From an uncultured Desulfobacterales bacterium (GTDB lineage: Bacteria > Desulfobacterota > Desulfobacteria > Desulfobacterales > JAFDCJ01): a DNA stretch of 21,728 bases. Position numbers and translations under genes: made by a program. The notes under the pieces are model-generated. The model was not told the origin of the DNA, made no database searches, and worked only from the letters and a program-made list of their open reading frames with translations. Positions within the stretch are counted from its first letter, which is position 1. Each line of letters begins with the position of its first letter. The stretch lies in the NCBI GenBank assembly GCA_945787595.1, contig CALZJV010000082.1, positions 1-21,728 on the forward strand, in the 5' to 3' direction. Shown piece by piece: positions 1 to 6,614 of the stretch.

Positions 1-78
1 TAATCCCAACTTTTCGGCGGCGCTTTTTATATCGAGCGCCAACACGGCGCATGCGATCACGTATGGTTTTTTTATCAA
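1..78 (-). CDS. N-terminus of a leftward gene, possibly DUF1638-like (partial)
   Basis: Only the first 26 codons lie in the window; the gene runs off the left edge. The start is taken as TTG at 78-76 because AGGAGA (90-85) lies six bases upstream on the minus strand, an excellent ribosome-binding site. The peptide begins LIKKPYVIACAVLALDIKSA, and the pattern of a short beta strand, an Ala-Cys step and then a helix resembles the N-terminus of DUF1638 proteins, which are often found near corrinoid methyltransferases. This family call rests on very little sequence. That the stretch is coding is more secure than the family. Confidence 0.4.
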   Translation of the reverse strand, partial: MIKKPYVIACAVLALDIKSAAEKLGL

Positions 79-250
79 TGTATCTCTCCTGTTATTTTAC
101 CAGAATCTTGCATGAAAATTACTGAGAAGTTTGAATAATAATTAATAACAACAAGTTGTGATAATTCTGGCAGTAGGGTAAACTACACCATCAGTAAATA
201 AGGATGATGGTCGATTTTATCTCATTAATTTTCACCCTGCGGGCGAGCCG

Positions 251-333
251 GAGGCTTTCATCTGCTGCGTTATTAAGGGCTCGGCATAGTAAACTATAGC
301 CTCGCCCTTAAGTGCCTTGCATATGAAAGCCTC
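251..333. repeat. Long imperfect palindrome (REP/MITE-like hairpin)
   Basis: Nested inverted repeats. The outer arms are GAGGCTTTCAT (251-261) and ATGAAAGCCTC (323-333), exact complements. Inside are TTAAGGGC (273-280) and GCCCTTAA (304-311), and the centre (about 283-301) folds again through ATAGT and ACTAT. The whole 83-base unit could form one long cruciform or RNA hairpin. It contains no ORF and no T-run, so it is not a simple terminator. The layout is that of a dispersed chromosomal repeat. The rest of 91-697 shows no gene that I can support. Confidence 0.6.
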
Positions 334-697
334 AGACTCGTGCAAAATTCAGGGATTAATTCAAAATCCACCGGCCAGGCCTGGTGACTCCGCCATGATA
401 TATGCCAAATTTGAAAAGGTTGAATTTTTCAGTATAAAAACCGTATCCTAGTATTGTCAAGGTTTTGTGCGATATTTAAGCAGTTTATTTGATTGCATTT
501 GTATCATTTTCTTGTTTATTATGCCGCTTTAATACCCCATCCACTTGCGACGGGGAGCTTTATTTTGTTAATCCTTCTAAGGCGGCTTTCGTTATGAATA
601 CATCCTTTTTGTTTCTCCGCAAAAGGCGAATCCAGGTCAGATAATTCAAATTATGGACATTTTTGTCATTGTTTGATACAGTGGATTCGGTTTTTCG

Positions 698-1348
698 ATG
701 ATTGCCACTACCAGCATGACCCTCGTCCTGCCACCTGTGGATGTCATACCTGTTGTCCTGGTCCTGGAAATTTTGGCAAGTGCCTGGCTGCTACCCCGGG
801 TGTGGAAACAAATTGACTGGAAGTCATTGTCGTGGCTTTCTGCGGGTGTCCTGATCGGCACCCCTCCCGGCGTGTATTTACTTGCCCATGTTCCCGCAAA
901 ACCAATGCGCGCAGGCATCGCTTTTTCGATCATGGTTTTGGTTGTTTTGTTGTGGCGGGGTTTTTATCTTAAGAAGATGCCCGCCAGAACCGGAACGACG
1001 GCCACCGGACTGGTTTCTGGCTTGTTAAACGGCAGCGCTGCTATCGGAGGCCCGCCGGTGATTCTCTTTTACTTTTCGTCCCCGGCAGGCGCCACGGTTT
1101 CACGGGCCTCCATCATCGCCTATTTCCTGGGAACCGACAGCCTGGCCTGGGTATTGAGCCTGGCCCATGGGCTGGTGACAATTAAGACGGGGATTCTATC
1201 CGGCATATTGTGCGCACCCCTTCTTTTGGGTATTTTTTTAGGGAATCGATTTTTCAGCCATAGCAAGGAGGGTGCGTTTAAGCGGAAGGTTTTAATTTTG
1301 CTGATGTTTTTATCTTTGGCGGCTTTATTGCGGACGATATACGGATAA
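698..1348 (+). CDS. TauE/SafE (TSUP) family permease, N-terminus damaged
   Basis: A polytopic membrane protein of 216 residues with about six or seven hydrophobic segments and the family's second-half glycine/proline signature NGSAAIGGPPVILFY. TSUP proteins move sulfite, sulfoacetate or other small anions across the inner membrane; the substrate cannot be read here. The family is usually about 240-260 residues. The homologous reading continues upstream of the ATG as YSGFGFS (677-697), a typical first-helix motif, but is stopped by TGA at 674-676, where relatives carry glycine. No ribosome-binding site precedes the ATG at 698. The gene is therefore probably a pseudogene truncated by a nonsense change, or it starts late and lacks most of helix 1. 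Confidence 0.65.
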   Translation: MIATTSMTLVLPPVDVIPVVLVLEILASAWLLPRVWKQIDWKSLSWLSAGVLIGTPPGVYLLAHVPAKPMRAGIAFSIMVLVVLLWRGFYLKKMPARTGTTATGLVSGLLNGSAAIGGPPVILFYFSSPAGATVSRASIIAYFLGTDSLAWVLSLAHGLVTIKTGILSGILCAPLLLGIFLGNRFFSHSKEGAFKRKVLILLMFLSLAALLRTIYG

Positions 1349-1473
1349 AGAAACCCAATGTTGCATAAATGACCTGGAATCAACTTTTAACTCCACCGGA
1401 TTTCATTCAATATCGATCCTCCCTCAAAGCCGATTTCATTGCCGTCCCGCTCCCCGGTACGACTTTGAATATC

Positions 1474-1611
1474 AGGGAAAAGCGATTCCAGGGCACTGGG
1501 CTTGGATTGTCGTTAATAAAAAGCCGCGTCGAACTTCATGATGGCAAGATTTGGTTGGAAAGTGACGGCGAAGGCCTTGGAGCGATCTTTAGTTTCACCT
1601 TACTAGTTTAG
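1474..1611 (+). pseudogene. Histidine kinase C-terminal fragment (HATPase G2 box)
   Basis: The frame reads [20 protein letters not shown] and then an [13 protein letters not shown] ending, closing with TAG at 1609-1611. This is the end of a sensor-kinase ATPase domain: the G2 box GTGLGL, the helix after it and the last strands. The H box, N box and G1 box are absent upstream. The open frame before about 1474 does not resemble a kinase. It is read as a relic of a deleted gene. Confidence 0.55.
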
Positions 1612-1750
1612 ATTCGTGTTTCTAAATTTTAGATATGCCAATCTATAACCGATTGAATTATATTAGCATTGTGTCTTCATAGCCGTAATTCACACCTCTG
1701 AGGTAAGCCTAAAATTATGGGTTGGGATGGCTAATTTATACTTTTCATGA

Positions 1751-1969
1751 CGCCACATTATTTTAGATTGGCTGAAGCAATATACCAATTGTGGTTTTGT
1801 GGATGTCGAATGCAAATCCACACTTTTGTAGGCTTTTCATTCTCGTGAGTCGTCCATTGAATATTTGAAAGCACAATCTATCGGCAGCAATGGAAAAAGA
1901 GGATTGTGGACTGATAGCATGAATCAAATCTTCGATGTCATTACGGAACCTAAAAGTTTAAGGTCTTAA
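1751..1969 (+). pseudogene. Unidentified frame interrupted by in-frame TAG
   Basis: One frame runs from just after TGA 1748-1750 to TAA 1967-1969, broken only by TAG at 1829-1831. Before the TAG it reads DWLKQYTNCGFVDVE, like the C-terminal region of a SAM methyltransferase; after it comes a protein-like stretch with SIEYLKAQSIGSNGKRG. No start codon with a ribosome-binding site is visible. The flanks hold other gene scraps, so decay is the simplest explanation. The remaining sequence to 2287 shows nothing I can name. Confidence 0.3.
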
Positions 1970-2287
1970 AAAATTCGGATAATTGAAAGATACTCTGATC
2001 GGTTTTAGCCATGGAAATGTGAAAATCGGCTCTGAGTCTGAATCTCATAAGATCTTGGCCACAGTTCCTTACAGTTGATAAAGAACTGTATCCGCAATAA
2101 CAACAACTCTCAGATTCAAATGGAGAAATTGCCAGCATTAATTCGCCAATGTACAAATATGATATCCAACGCAATGCCCATATTTTATACTACTATATTT
2201 GCATTTTCATCCAAACCAACATAAGAAATAGGATAATTTTATTTAACCCGAGGGCTCTCTCTTCTTTCTGGTTTGCTCATTTATTGA

Positions 2288-2836
2288 ATTAACTGGCAGG
2301 ATCGAACCATATGCATTTTATTCGGAGATGGGGCCGGTGCGGCCATGGTCGAACAGGTTGCCGCCAGATCACGTCAGCGAATTCTTGCCAGCTATCTGTC
2401 TTCCGACGGCACCTTGAGCAAGCTGCTTTTTGTGCCGGCCGGGGGATCCGCCCTGGAAGTTACTCCCGAACGCTATGTGCAGAACCTGCACAAGATTCGC
2501 ATGAGCGGAAGTGAGATTTTCAAAGTGGCCGTACGGACGCTGACCGAATGTGCGCTGCGCTCCCTGGAGCAAGCCCATGTATCGGCTGTAAAGCTTGGCT
2601 GGTTTGTTCCCCATCAGGCCAATTTGCGCATTATCGAGGCAGTGGCCAACCGCATTGGAATTTCAATGGATCAAGTGATTGTCAACCTGGGTCGGTACGG
2701 CAATATCTCAGCGGCGACGGTCCCAACGGCCTTGGATGAAGCTATTCGGGACGGCCGCATTCGGGAAGGGCAGACCGTTCTAACCGATGCTTTCGGGGCC
2801 GGGTTAACCGCCGGAGCGATGGTGTTATGCCGGTAA
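2288..2836 (+). pseudogene. 3-oxoacyl-ACP synthase III (FabH), C-terminal half only
   Basis: The frame opens after TGA 2285-2287 with NWQDRTICILFGDGAGAA, the FabH loop that follows the active-site region. It continues through WFVPHQANLRII (catalytic His) and GRYGNISAATVPTALDEA (catalytic Asn) to a normal C-terminus. About 180 residues remain of the usual 320-330. The N-terminal half with the catalytic Cys is missing, so the claisen condensation of acetyl-CoA with malonyl-ACP cannot occur. An internal ATG at 2345 could give 163 residues but would not restore function. The 3' end overlaps the convergent symporter gene by 12 bases. Confidence 0.75.
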
Positions 2837-4456
2837 ATATTGCCGACTAAATTCCCTTCGTATTAAAGATACCATCACGATCGTCTGCAGTGCAGACAGA
2901 ACAACGAAATATCCGACCCACAGCGGAATTCCCCAGAACAACGGGTCGGTTTTTCTCCAGGCCCAGAAATCCATGGCCAAAATAAAAATTCCCAGAAGAA
3001 TCCAGACATAACGGTCGTATAACCATTGCGGCAGGTGAATTTGCAAGGCGTTTTCCCGCCACAACATTATTGCGTGAGTTATCAAGTAGACGGCAAAGGT
3101 GATCATCATCACCCAGATGACCGGCAGAAAGGTATTTGTTGCCAGTAATTTAATATAAAAACCTATCAGGGCACCTTCGCCGCAAAGGATCGAAAGAATG
3201 GCGGCCAGGGGATAGACCCGCTTGAAATAGAGACCGAAGATGACCGTCGGGAATAAAACAGCCAGGCCGGTAAAGGTCTGGGTGGCAATCTGAAGGATCG
3301 TTGCCGGCGGTTTATAGGCCAGCGCAAGACCGGCCATACTCAGCAGAATCACAAAAGCACGACCGGTAACACTGGTTTCGCTTTGAGTTTTTTTAACCAG
3401 AGGCACGACATCCCGTGTGAAAATTGAGCTCAGGGTCAACAGTTGAGAGTCCATGGTCGACATTAGAGCTGCCAATCCGGCGGCTATAACCAGAGCCGCC
3501 ATAATATCACCCGAGATCGCGGTCAGAACCATTGGCAGAATTCGATCAGCCTGTTTGCCGATGAGGTCAGGGAAGGATAAACGGCCGAGTACCCCCACTG
3601 CGATCGGCATAAAAAATACCACAGTACAAACCAGTGGATACAAGATCATGATGCGGGATATGCTGCGATCGTTTTTGGCCGAGAAAAATCGTTGAAACAA
3701 TTGAGGGAACATGGGATCGCAGAAAAACCACAGGACAATGAAACTAAACCAGATTCCCGGAGAGTATTTGCCCAATCCGCCGGGACGCGAGAAAAGTTCG
3801 GGGTTGGATGCCAGAACTTTTTGATTGGCTTCAACAAAGCCGCCATGGTGCCAGGCAACCATAATCAGTGCAGCAGCCAGCAAAATGAACATGAGGGATC
3901 CCTGAAACAAATCCGTCCAGGCCACGGCCCGCAATCCACCGCGCAAGGTATACACCAATATGATACCGGTTACGACAACACAACCGTAAAAATAAGGAAG
4001 GCCCAAAAGGGCTTCCAGGGCGTAACCGGCTGCCATGGGTTGCAGCGCCAGGTAGGGGATGGTAAAAATGATCATGACCAGGGCGAATATAAAAGACAGA
4101 AACGGGCTTTGATATAAATTTTTAACCAGCTCCGGAGGGGTGACCAGGTTGCGTTCCTTTCCGGCCCGACGAACTTTGCGCCCGATTATCCAGAAAGTCA
4201 GGGCCATAAATCCCGTTCCGAAGCCCATGATCGGAAAGAAGGCATAGCCGTCACGGTATCCGGCGCCGGAAGTGCCGAAAACTGTAAAGGCCGAAAAATT
4301 GGTGGCCACCATGGTACCGAGCAGAACCAAGGTGCCCAGCTTTCGGTCCGCCAGAAAGTAGGTTTCCGGGGTTGATTTCCAGCGCGTGCGGGTGATAAAG
4401 CCAATGACAAGGACAATCAAAAAATAAGAAATTAACACCGCTATCTTGATGTACAT
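2825..4456 (-). CDS. Sodium:solute symporter family (SSS) transporter
   Basis: An intact 543-residue membrane protein with about 13-14 hydrophobic segments, the normal size for the SSS family. The N-terminal half has the family motif region ATNFSAFTVFGTSGAGYRDG (about residues 51-70), followed by the conserved LRGGLRAVAWTDLFQ stretch and GLAALMSTMDSQLLTLSS, which includes sodium-site residues of helix 8. It should import an organic solute with Na+; the substrate (organic acid, pantothenate-like or other) cannot be decided from the sequence. The ATG at 4456 has AGGAG eight bases upstream. A terminator-like hairpin lies just upstream (4490-4527), so the gene probably has its own promoter downstream of it or is controlled by read-through. 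It is the only clearly intact gene in the left quarter. Confidence 0.88.
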   Translation of the reverse strand: MYIKIAVLISYFLIVLVIGFITRTRWKSTPETYFLADRKLGTLVLLGTMVATNFSAFTVFGTSGAGYRDGYAFFPIMGFGTGFMALTFWIIGRKVRRAGKERNLVTPPELVKNLYQSPFLSFIFALVMIIFTIPYLALQPMAAGYALEALLGLPYFYGCVVVTGIILVYTLRGGLRAVAWTDLFQGSLMFILLAAALIMVAWHHGGFVEANQKVLASNPELFSRPGGLGKYSPGIWFSFIVLWFFCDPMFPQLFQRFFSAKNDRSISRIMILYPLVCTVVFFMPIAVGVLGRLSFPDLIGKQADRILPMVLTAISGDIMAALVIAAGLAALMSTMDSQLLTLSSIFTRDVVPLVKKTQSETSVTGRAFVILLSMAGLALAYKPPATILQIATQTFTGLAVLFPTVIFGLYFKRVYPLAAILSILCGEGALIGFYIKLLATNTFLPVIWVMMITFAVYLITHAIMLWRENALQIHLPQWLYDRYVWILLGIFILAMDFWAWRKTDPLFWGIPLWVGYFVVLSALQTIVMVSLIRREFSRQYLPA

Positions 4457-4489
4457 TATCTGATCTCCTGACTATAAAATTGAAGATCT

Positions 4490-4527
4490 TATAAAAAAAG
4501 CCATCCCTATCTAAGATCGGGATGGCT
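4490..4527 (-). terminator. Intrinsic terminator (minus strand)
   Basis: AGCCATCCC (4499-4507) and GGGATGGCT (4519-4527) are perfect nine-base complements with an 11-base loop. On the minus strand the stem is followed by seven T residues. It would end leftward transcription from the small gene at 4666-4977 or from DUF190 before the symporter. Its closeness to the symporter start (about 34 bases) also allows a role as a leader attenuator. Confidence 0.75.
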
Positions 4528-4665
4528 CCTGCCTGACATAATCTTAAACTTAGCCAGAACTCAACCGGCTAATTTCGCAAAAAAATTTGGACCCTTTTAT
4601 ATCGCTTGATGGGATGCCTGTCAAGTGTTTGTTGACATATTAGCGGTCTTATATATAAACTCGTC

Positions 4666-4977
4666 TTATCTTGCCTTCTCCCCCAGGAGATGCCTTGTAG
4701 TTGCCTCAATCATACCCCGCCACGCCATCTCACCGGTGAAAGATGCGTCAATAATATGCCGATGAAAGATTTCCCGCTTTCATCTCTTTTCCTTTTGAAC
4801 GATGTAAAATTTCCATTGATCCCGACTTTTTTCTTCCACCAGCACTTCAGGGGTCACCCGATTATTGGTCAGCTTCTGATAATATAAATGTGTTACCGTA
4901 AACCTGTGGGTTGTTGTCGTATGTCCTTCAACAATAACCTAAAGGTTTGTGCTGTCGATTGAATTGACAGTAATCAT
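4666..4977 (-). pseudogene. Small conserved-looking gene with in-frame TAG and TGA
   Basis: The ATG at 4977 is preceded by AGAGGGG at an ideal six-base spacing, so this was a real gene start. The frame reads MITVNSIDSTNL, TAG (4939-4941), then VIVEGHTTTTHRFTVTHLYY and NNRVTPEVLVEE, and reaches TGA at 4780-4782. The same frame then stays open to TAA 4666-4668 (DASFTGEMAWRGMIEATTRH). The first part resembles a family of small proteins of about 90 residues that I remember with a TTTH-V-T core and TPEELVE, function unknown. Its usual LLEREPKES-like tail fits a shifted frame better. Both stops are one C-to-T change from sense codons (CAG, CGA). Decay is likelier than recoding. Confidence 0.45.
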
Positions 4978-4996
4978 GTTTTTCCCCTCTGCTGTT

Positions 4997-5089
4997 TTAC
5001 TCGACAATTTTTGATATCGCACCGATATCCTGGCGACAGATCCAACCAATGCTCTCCCAGAAGTCAATACCGTCTGTGTGGCTAAAAAT
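4997..5089 (-). pseudogene. Possible GNAT acetyltransferase C-terminal scrap
   Basis: Thirty codons directly after DUF190, in a different frame, read TDGIDFWESIGWICRQDIGA and end at TAA 4997-4999. The pattern FWE-x-IGW followed by a charged turn and a final SK is like the last strand-helix-strand of GNAT N-acetyltransferases. There is no start codon and no upstream domain. It is too short for certainty. Confidence 0.25.
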
Positions 5090-5094
5090 TTACA

Positions 5095-5427
5095 TCATTG
5101 GCCGCCGCGATAGAACCGGATGGTCGCTTTTTCAAGGGTTGCCAGACCTTCTTGGATCGCATGATCAATTATGGGCATAAATTGTTCTATTTTTTCAGAG
5201 GTGTCGACAATTTCGATAACAATGGGGAGATCCGACGAAAGCCTGAGGATTTTAGCGGTATGGACCTGGCTGTGGGCGCCAAAACCCTCCAACCCTCGAA
5301 ACACGGTCGCTCCGGCCAGCCCGAATTCCTGTGCCTTTCGTACAATCCATTCATATAATGGCTGCCTTTCGTACTTGTCGTTTTCTCCGATAAAGATCCG
5401 GAGCAACTGACCTTCTTCTTGTAACAT
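5095..5427 (-). CDS. DUF190 family protein
   Basis: A complete 110-residue member of DUF190 (a PII-like alpha/beta fold often found beside CrcB fluoride channels). Family motifs are LLRIFIGENDKYE near the N-terminus, GLAGATVFRGLEGFGAHS in the middle and LPIVIEIVDTSEKIEQF in the second half. The start is placed at ATG 5427 because family members begin M-x-x-EEG-x-LLRIF and GAGG lies about nine bases upstream; TTG 5442 is the alternative. No crcB gene is in the window. Its molecular role is not established, though a ligand-sensing function is plausible from the fold. Confidence 0.85.
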   Translation of the reverse strand: MLQEEGQLLRIFIGENDKYERQPLYEWIVRKAQEFGLAGATVFRGLEGFGAHSQVHTAKILRLSSDLPIVIEIVDTSEKIEQFMPIIDHAIQEGLATLEKATIRFYRGGQ

Positions 5428-5727
5428 CACCGCTTGCCTCAAATATAGTGGGTCATATTATAGCCGTGCCAGACACCCGACAATCCTAATGAATGACCTG
5501 AGTTAAGAAATTTGCCAAGGTCTGCAAAAATTCACCATCTCGCATTCAGGCGATGGTCTTATAACCAAACGTTAAAAAATTTCGCAGTCCCTCCAATTGA
5601 GCGTAAAGCAATGATTTGGAACTGTTTAAGCTAACATCAGGCCGTTTGGTCATACATCCAATTTTGTCATTGGAAACGATCAGTTTTAAAGAGTGTTTCA
5701 CAGATTGAAAAAAAAATCAAAAAAATC

Positions 5728-5756
5728 TTGACAATTTATTTTTCTTTATGTATGAG
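5728..5756 (+). promoter_or_regulatory. Sigma-70-type promoter for the structured RNA
   Basis: A perfect -35 box TTGACA (5728-5733), a 17-base AT-rich spacer and TATGAG (5751-5756) as the -10 box. The predicted start is near 5763, immediately ahead of the folded region and its terminator. Confidence 0.55.
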
Positions 5757-5762
5757 AAAATG

Positions 5763-5870
5763 AATAACTCTTCAAAAAGGGCTACCCTACGGAGGGGACT
5801 GCGAGGCTGTAGGAAATATCCGCGTGGATAATGGCTGAGCTGCCAAGATAATAGCAGCTTGGCTTTTTTA
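5763..5870 (+). ncRNA. Unidentified structured RNA or leader with intrinsic terminator
   Basis: About 108 bases between a good promoter and a terminator, with no ORF. Visible helices are CCTAC (5786-5790) with GTAGG (5809-5813), TATCC (5817-5821) with GGATA (5826-5830) around a GCGT loop, and the terminator GCCAAG (5842-5847) with CTTGGC (5858-5863) followed by six T. AGCTGC (5838-5843) can pair instead with GCAGCT (5854-5859), overlapping both terminator arms. Some runs (GGGGACTGCGAGGC) recall GEMM c-di-GMP aptamers, but the expected P1 pairing is missing. It may be a free small RNA or a terminated riboswitch leader that lost its gene. Confidence 0.4.
5842..5869 (+). terminator. Intrinsic terminator of the structured RNA
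   Basis: GCCAAG (5842-5847) pairs with CTTGGC (5858-5863) and is followed directly by T6 (5864-5869). An alternative stem, AGCTGC/GCAGCT, competes with it. Confidence 0.65.
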
Positions 5871-5969
5871 TTTTAGCTCGTATGTAATCAACTCAACCAT
5901 CGACCAAAGGTTGCGGGCGATCTCCTACGATCATTTGGCGCGATACAAGTACACTACCAACGTCTTTCT

Positions 5970-6431
5970 TCTTCAAACGATAAAAAAGCAAACTACGGAC
6001 TCTGGACCTAAGACGGCTATACGGGAACTCATCGAGATAAAATTCAAGATGCGATAGCCGGGTGGCTCCTTTATGAAGCCCAAACCCTCACCGGCCAATC
6101 AGGGATACAACACGATGGATCCGCGGCCTAACAAAACGAGCAGGGTCTCCACGACCGGAGATGTTCGTCACGACGTGGCTGTATCTCAAGGTTTCGCTAC
6201 CAATGATAACCATTCCATTTCGGCAAAGGAAGAGACAACGTCCCATCAGAGAAGGTTTTCCGCCTTATTTTCGCAGCTGGGACAACAGTATTCTTTTGGC
6301 CATCGAAGTTTGGCAATATAATCGAGTCTGACATCGTCGCTGCTAAACCGTTCATCAAGATCTTGAAATGTTTCAGGATAATCAATGCCGACAACCGGAT
6401 ATCTTAGCTCATCCTTGACAACATAGCACAT
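5970..6431 (-). pseudogene. IS1595-family transposase relic, internally deleted
   Basis: The N-terminal piece (6431 to about 6246) reads YPETFQDLDERFSSDD, KLRWPKEYCCPSCENK and is the zinc-ribbon head of IS1595/ISXO2-type transposases. The C-terminal piece (6177 to about 6025) reads HVVTNISGRGDPARF, IHRVVSLIGR, stop, then GATRLSHLEFYLDEF, matching the end of the DDE domain and the tail. Degraded FxRL-like remnants follow to about 5970. The middle of the catalytic domain, roughly 170 residues, is gone and stops and frameshifts are present, so it cannot transpose on its own. I did not find convincing terminal inverted repeats. Confidence 0.7.
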
Positions 6432-6566
6432 CTTGCGGACGGATGAACGAAGTACATGCCCATGTTATTCAAAGACTTGGATAGAATAACGGGCTAAACT
6501 CACTGCGATTGATGTAGCGATATCACGAAAAAAGGGGGTGATAAAAATACGTTTAGGGTTTTGCTT

Positions 6567-6596
6567 TTGTTAATTTCGTCAATAGAACTCGATAAA
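6567..6596 (+). promoter_or_regulatory. Possible promoter of the DUF2193 gene
   Basis: TTGTTA (6567-6572) and GATAAA (6591-6596) with an 18-base spacer lie just before the gene. The -10 box is weak. The call rests on position and partial consensus only. Confidence 0.3.
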
Positions 6597-6614
6597 TTAT
6601 GAAAGGAGTCCAAA

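Noticed and set aside
1970..2280. Minus-strand frame 1950-2174 as a gene
   Set aside because: No ribosome-binding site, low complexity and no family features; it sits in the degraded region.
698..4980. General stop-codon reassignment (UAG pyrrolysine or UGA glycine)
   Set aside because: TAG and TGA both end intact genes in the right-hand operon (fwdA and mptA with TAG; mtdB and fwdD with TGA). The in-frame cases lie among other broken genes, so nonsense decay is simpler.
5443..5700. Fluoride riboswitch upstream of the DUF190 gene
   Set aside because: DUF190 often travels with crcB and a GGCGATGG run occurs at about 5549, but it is on the plus strand, opposite to the gene, and the rest of the fluoride aptamer is not visible.
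5775..5845. GEMM (c-di-GMP) or TPP riboswitch
   Set aside because: Short runs such as GGGGACTGCGAGGC and GGATAATGGCTGAG recall these classes, but the pairing GGGC/GCCC needed for GEMM is missing and the TPP CTGAGA box is absent.
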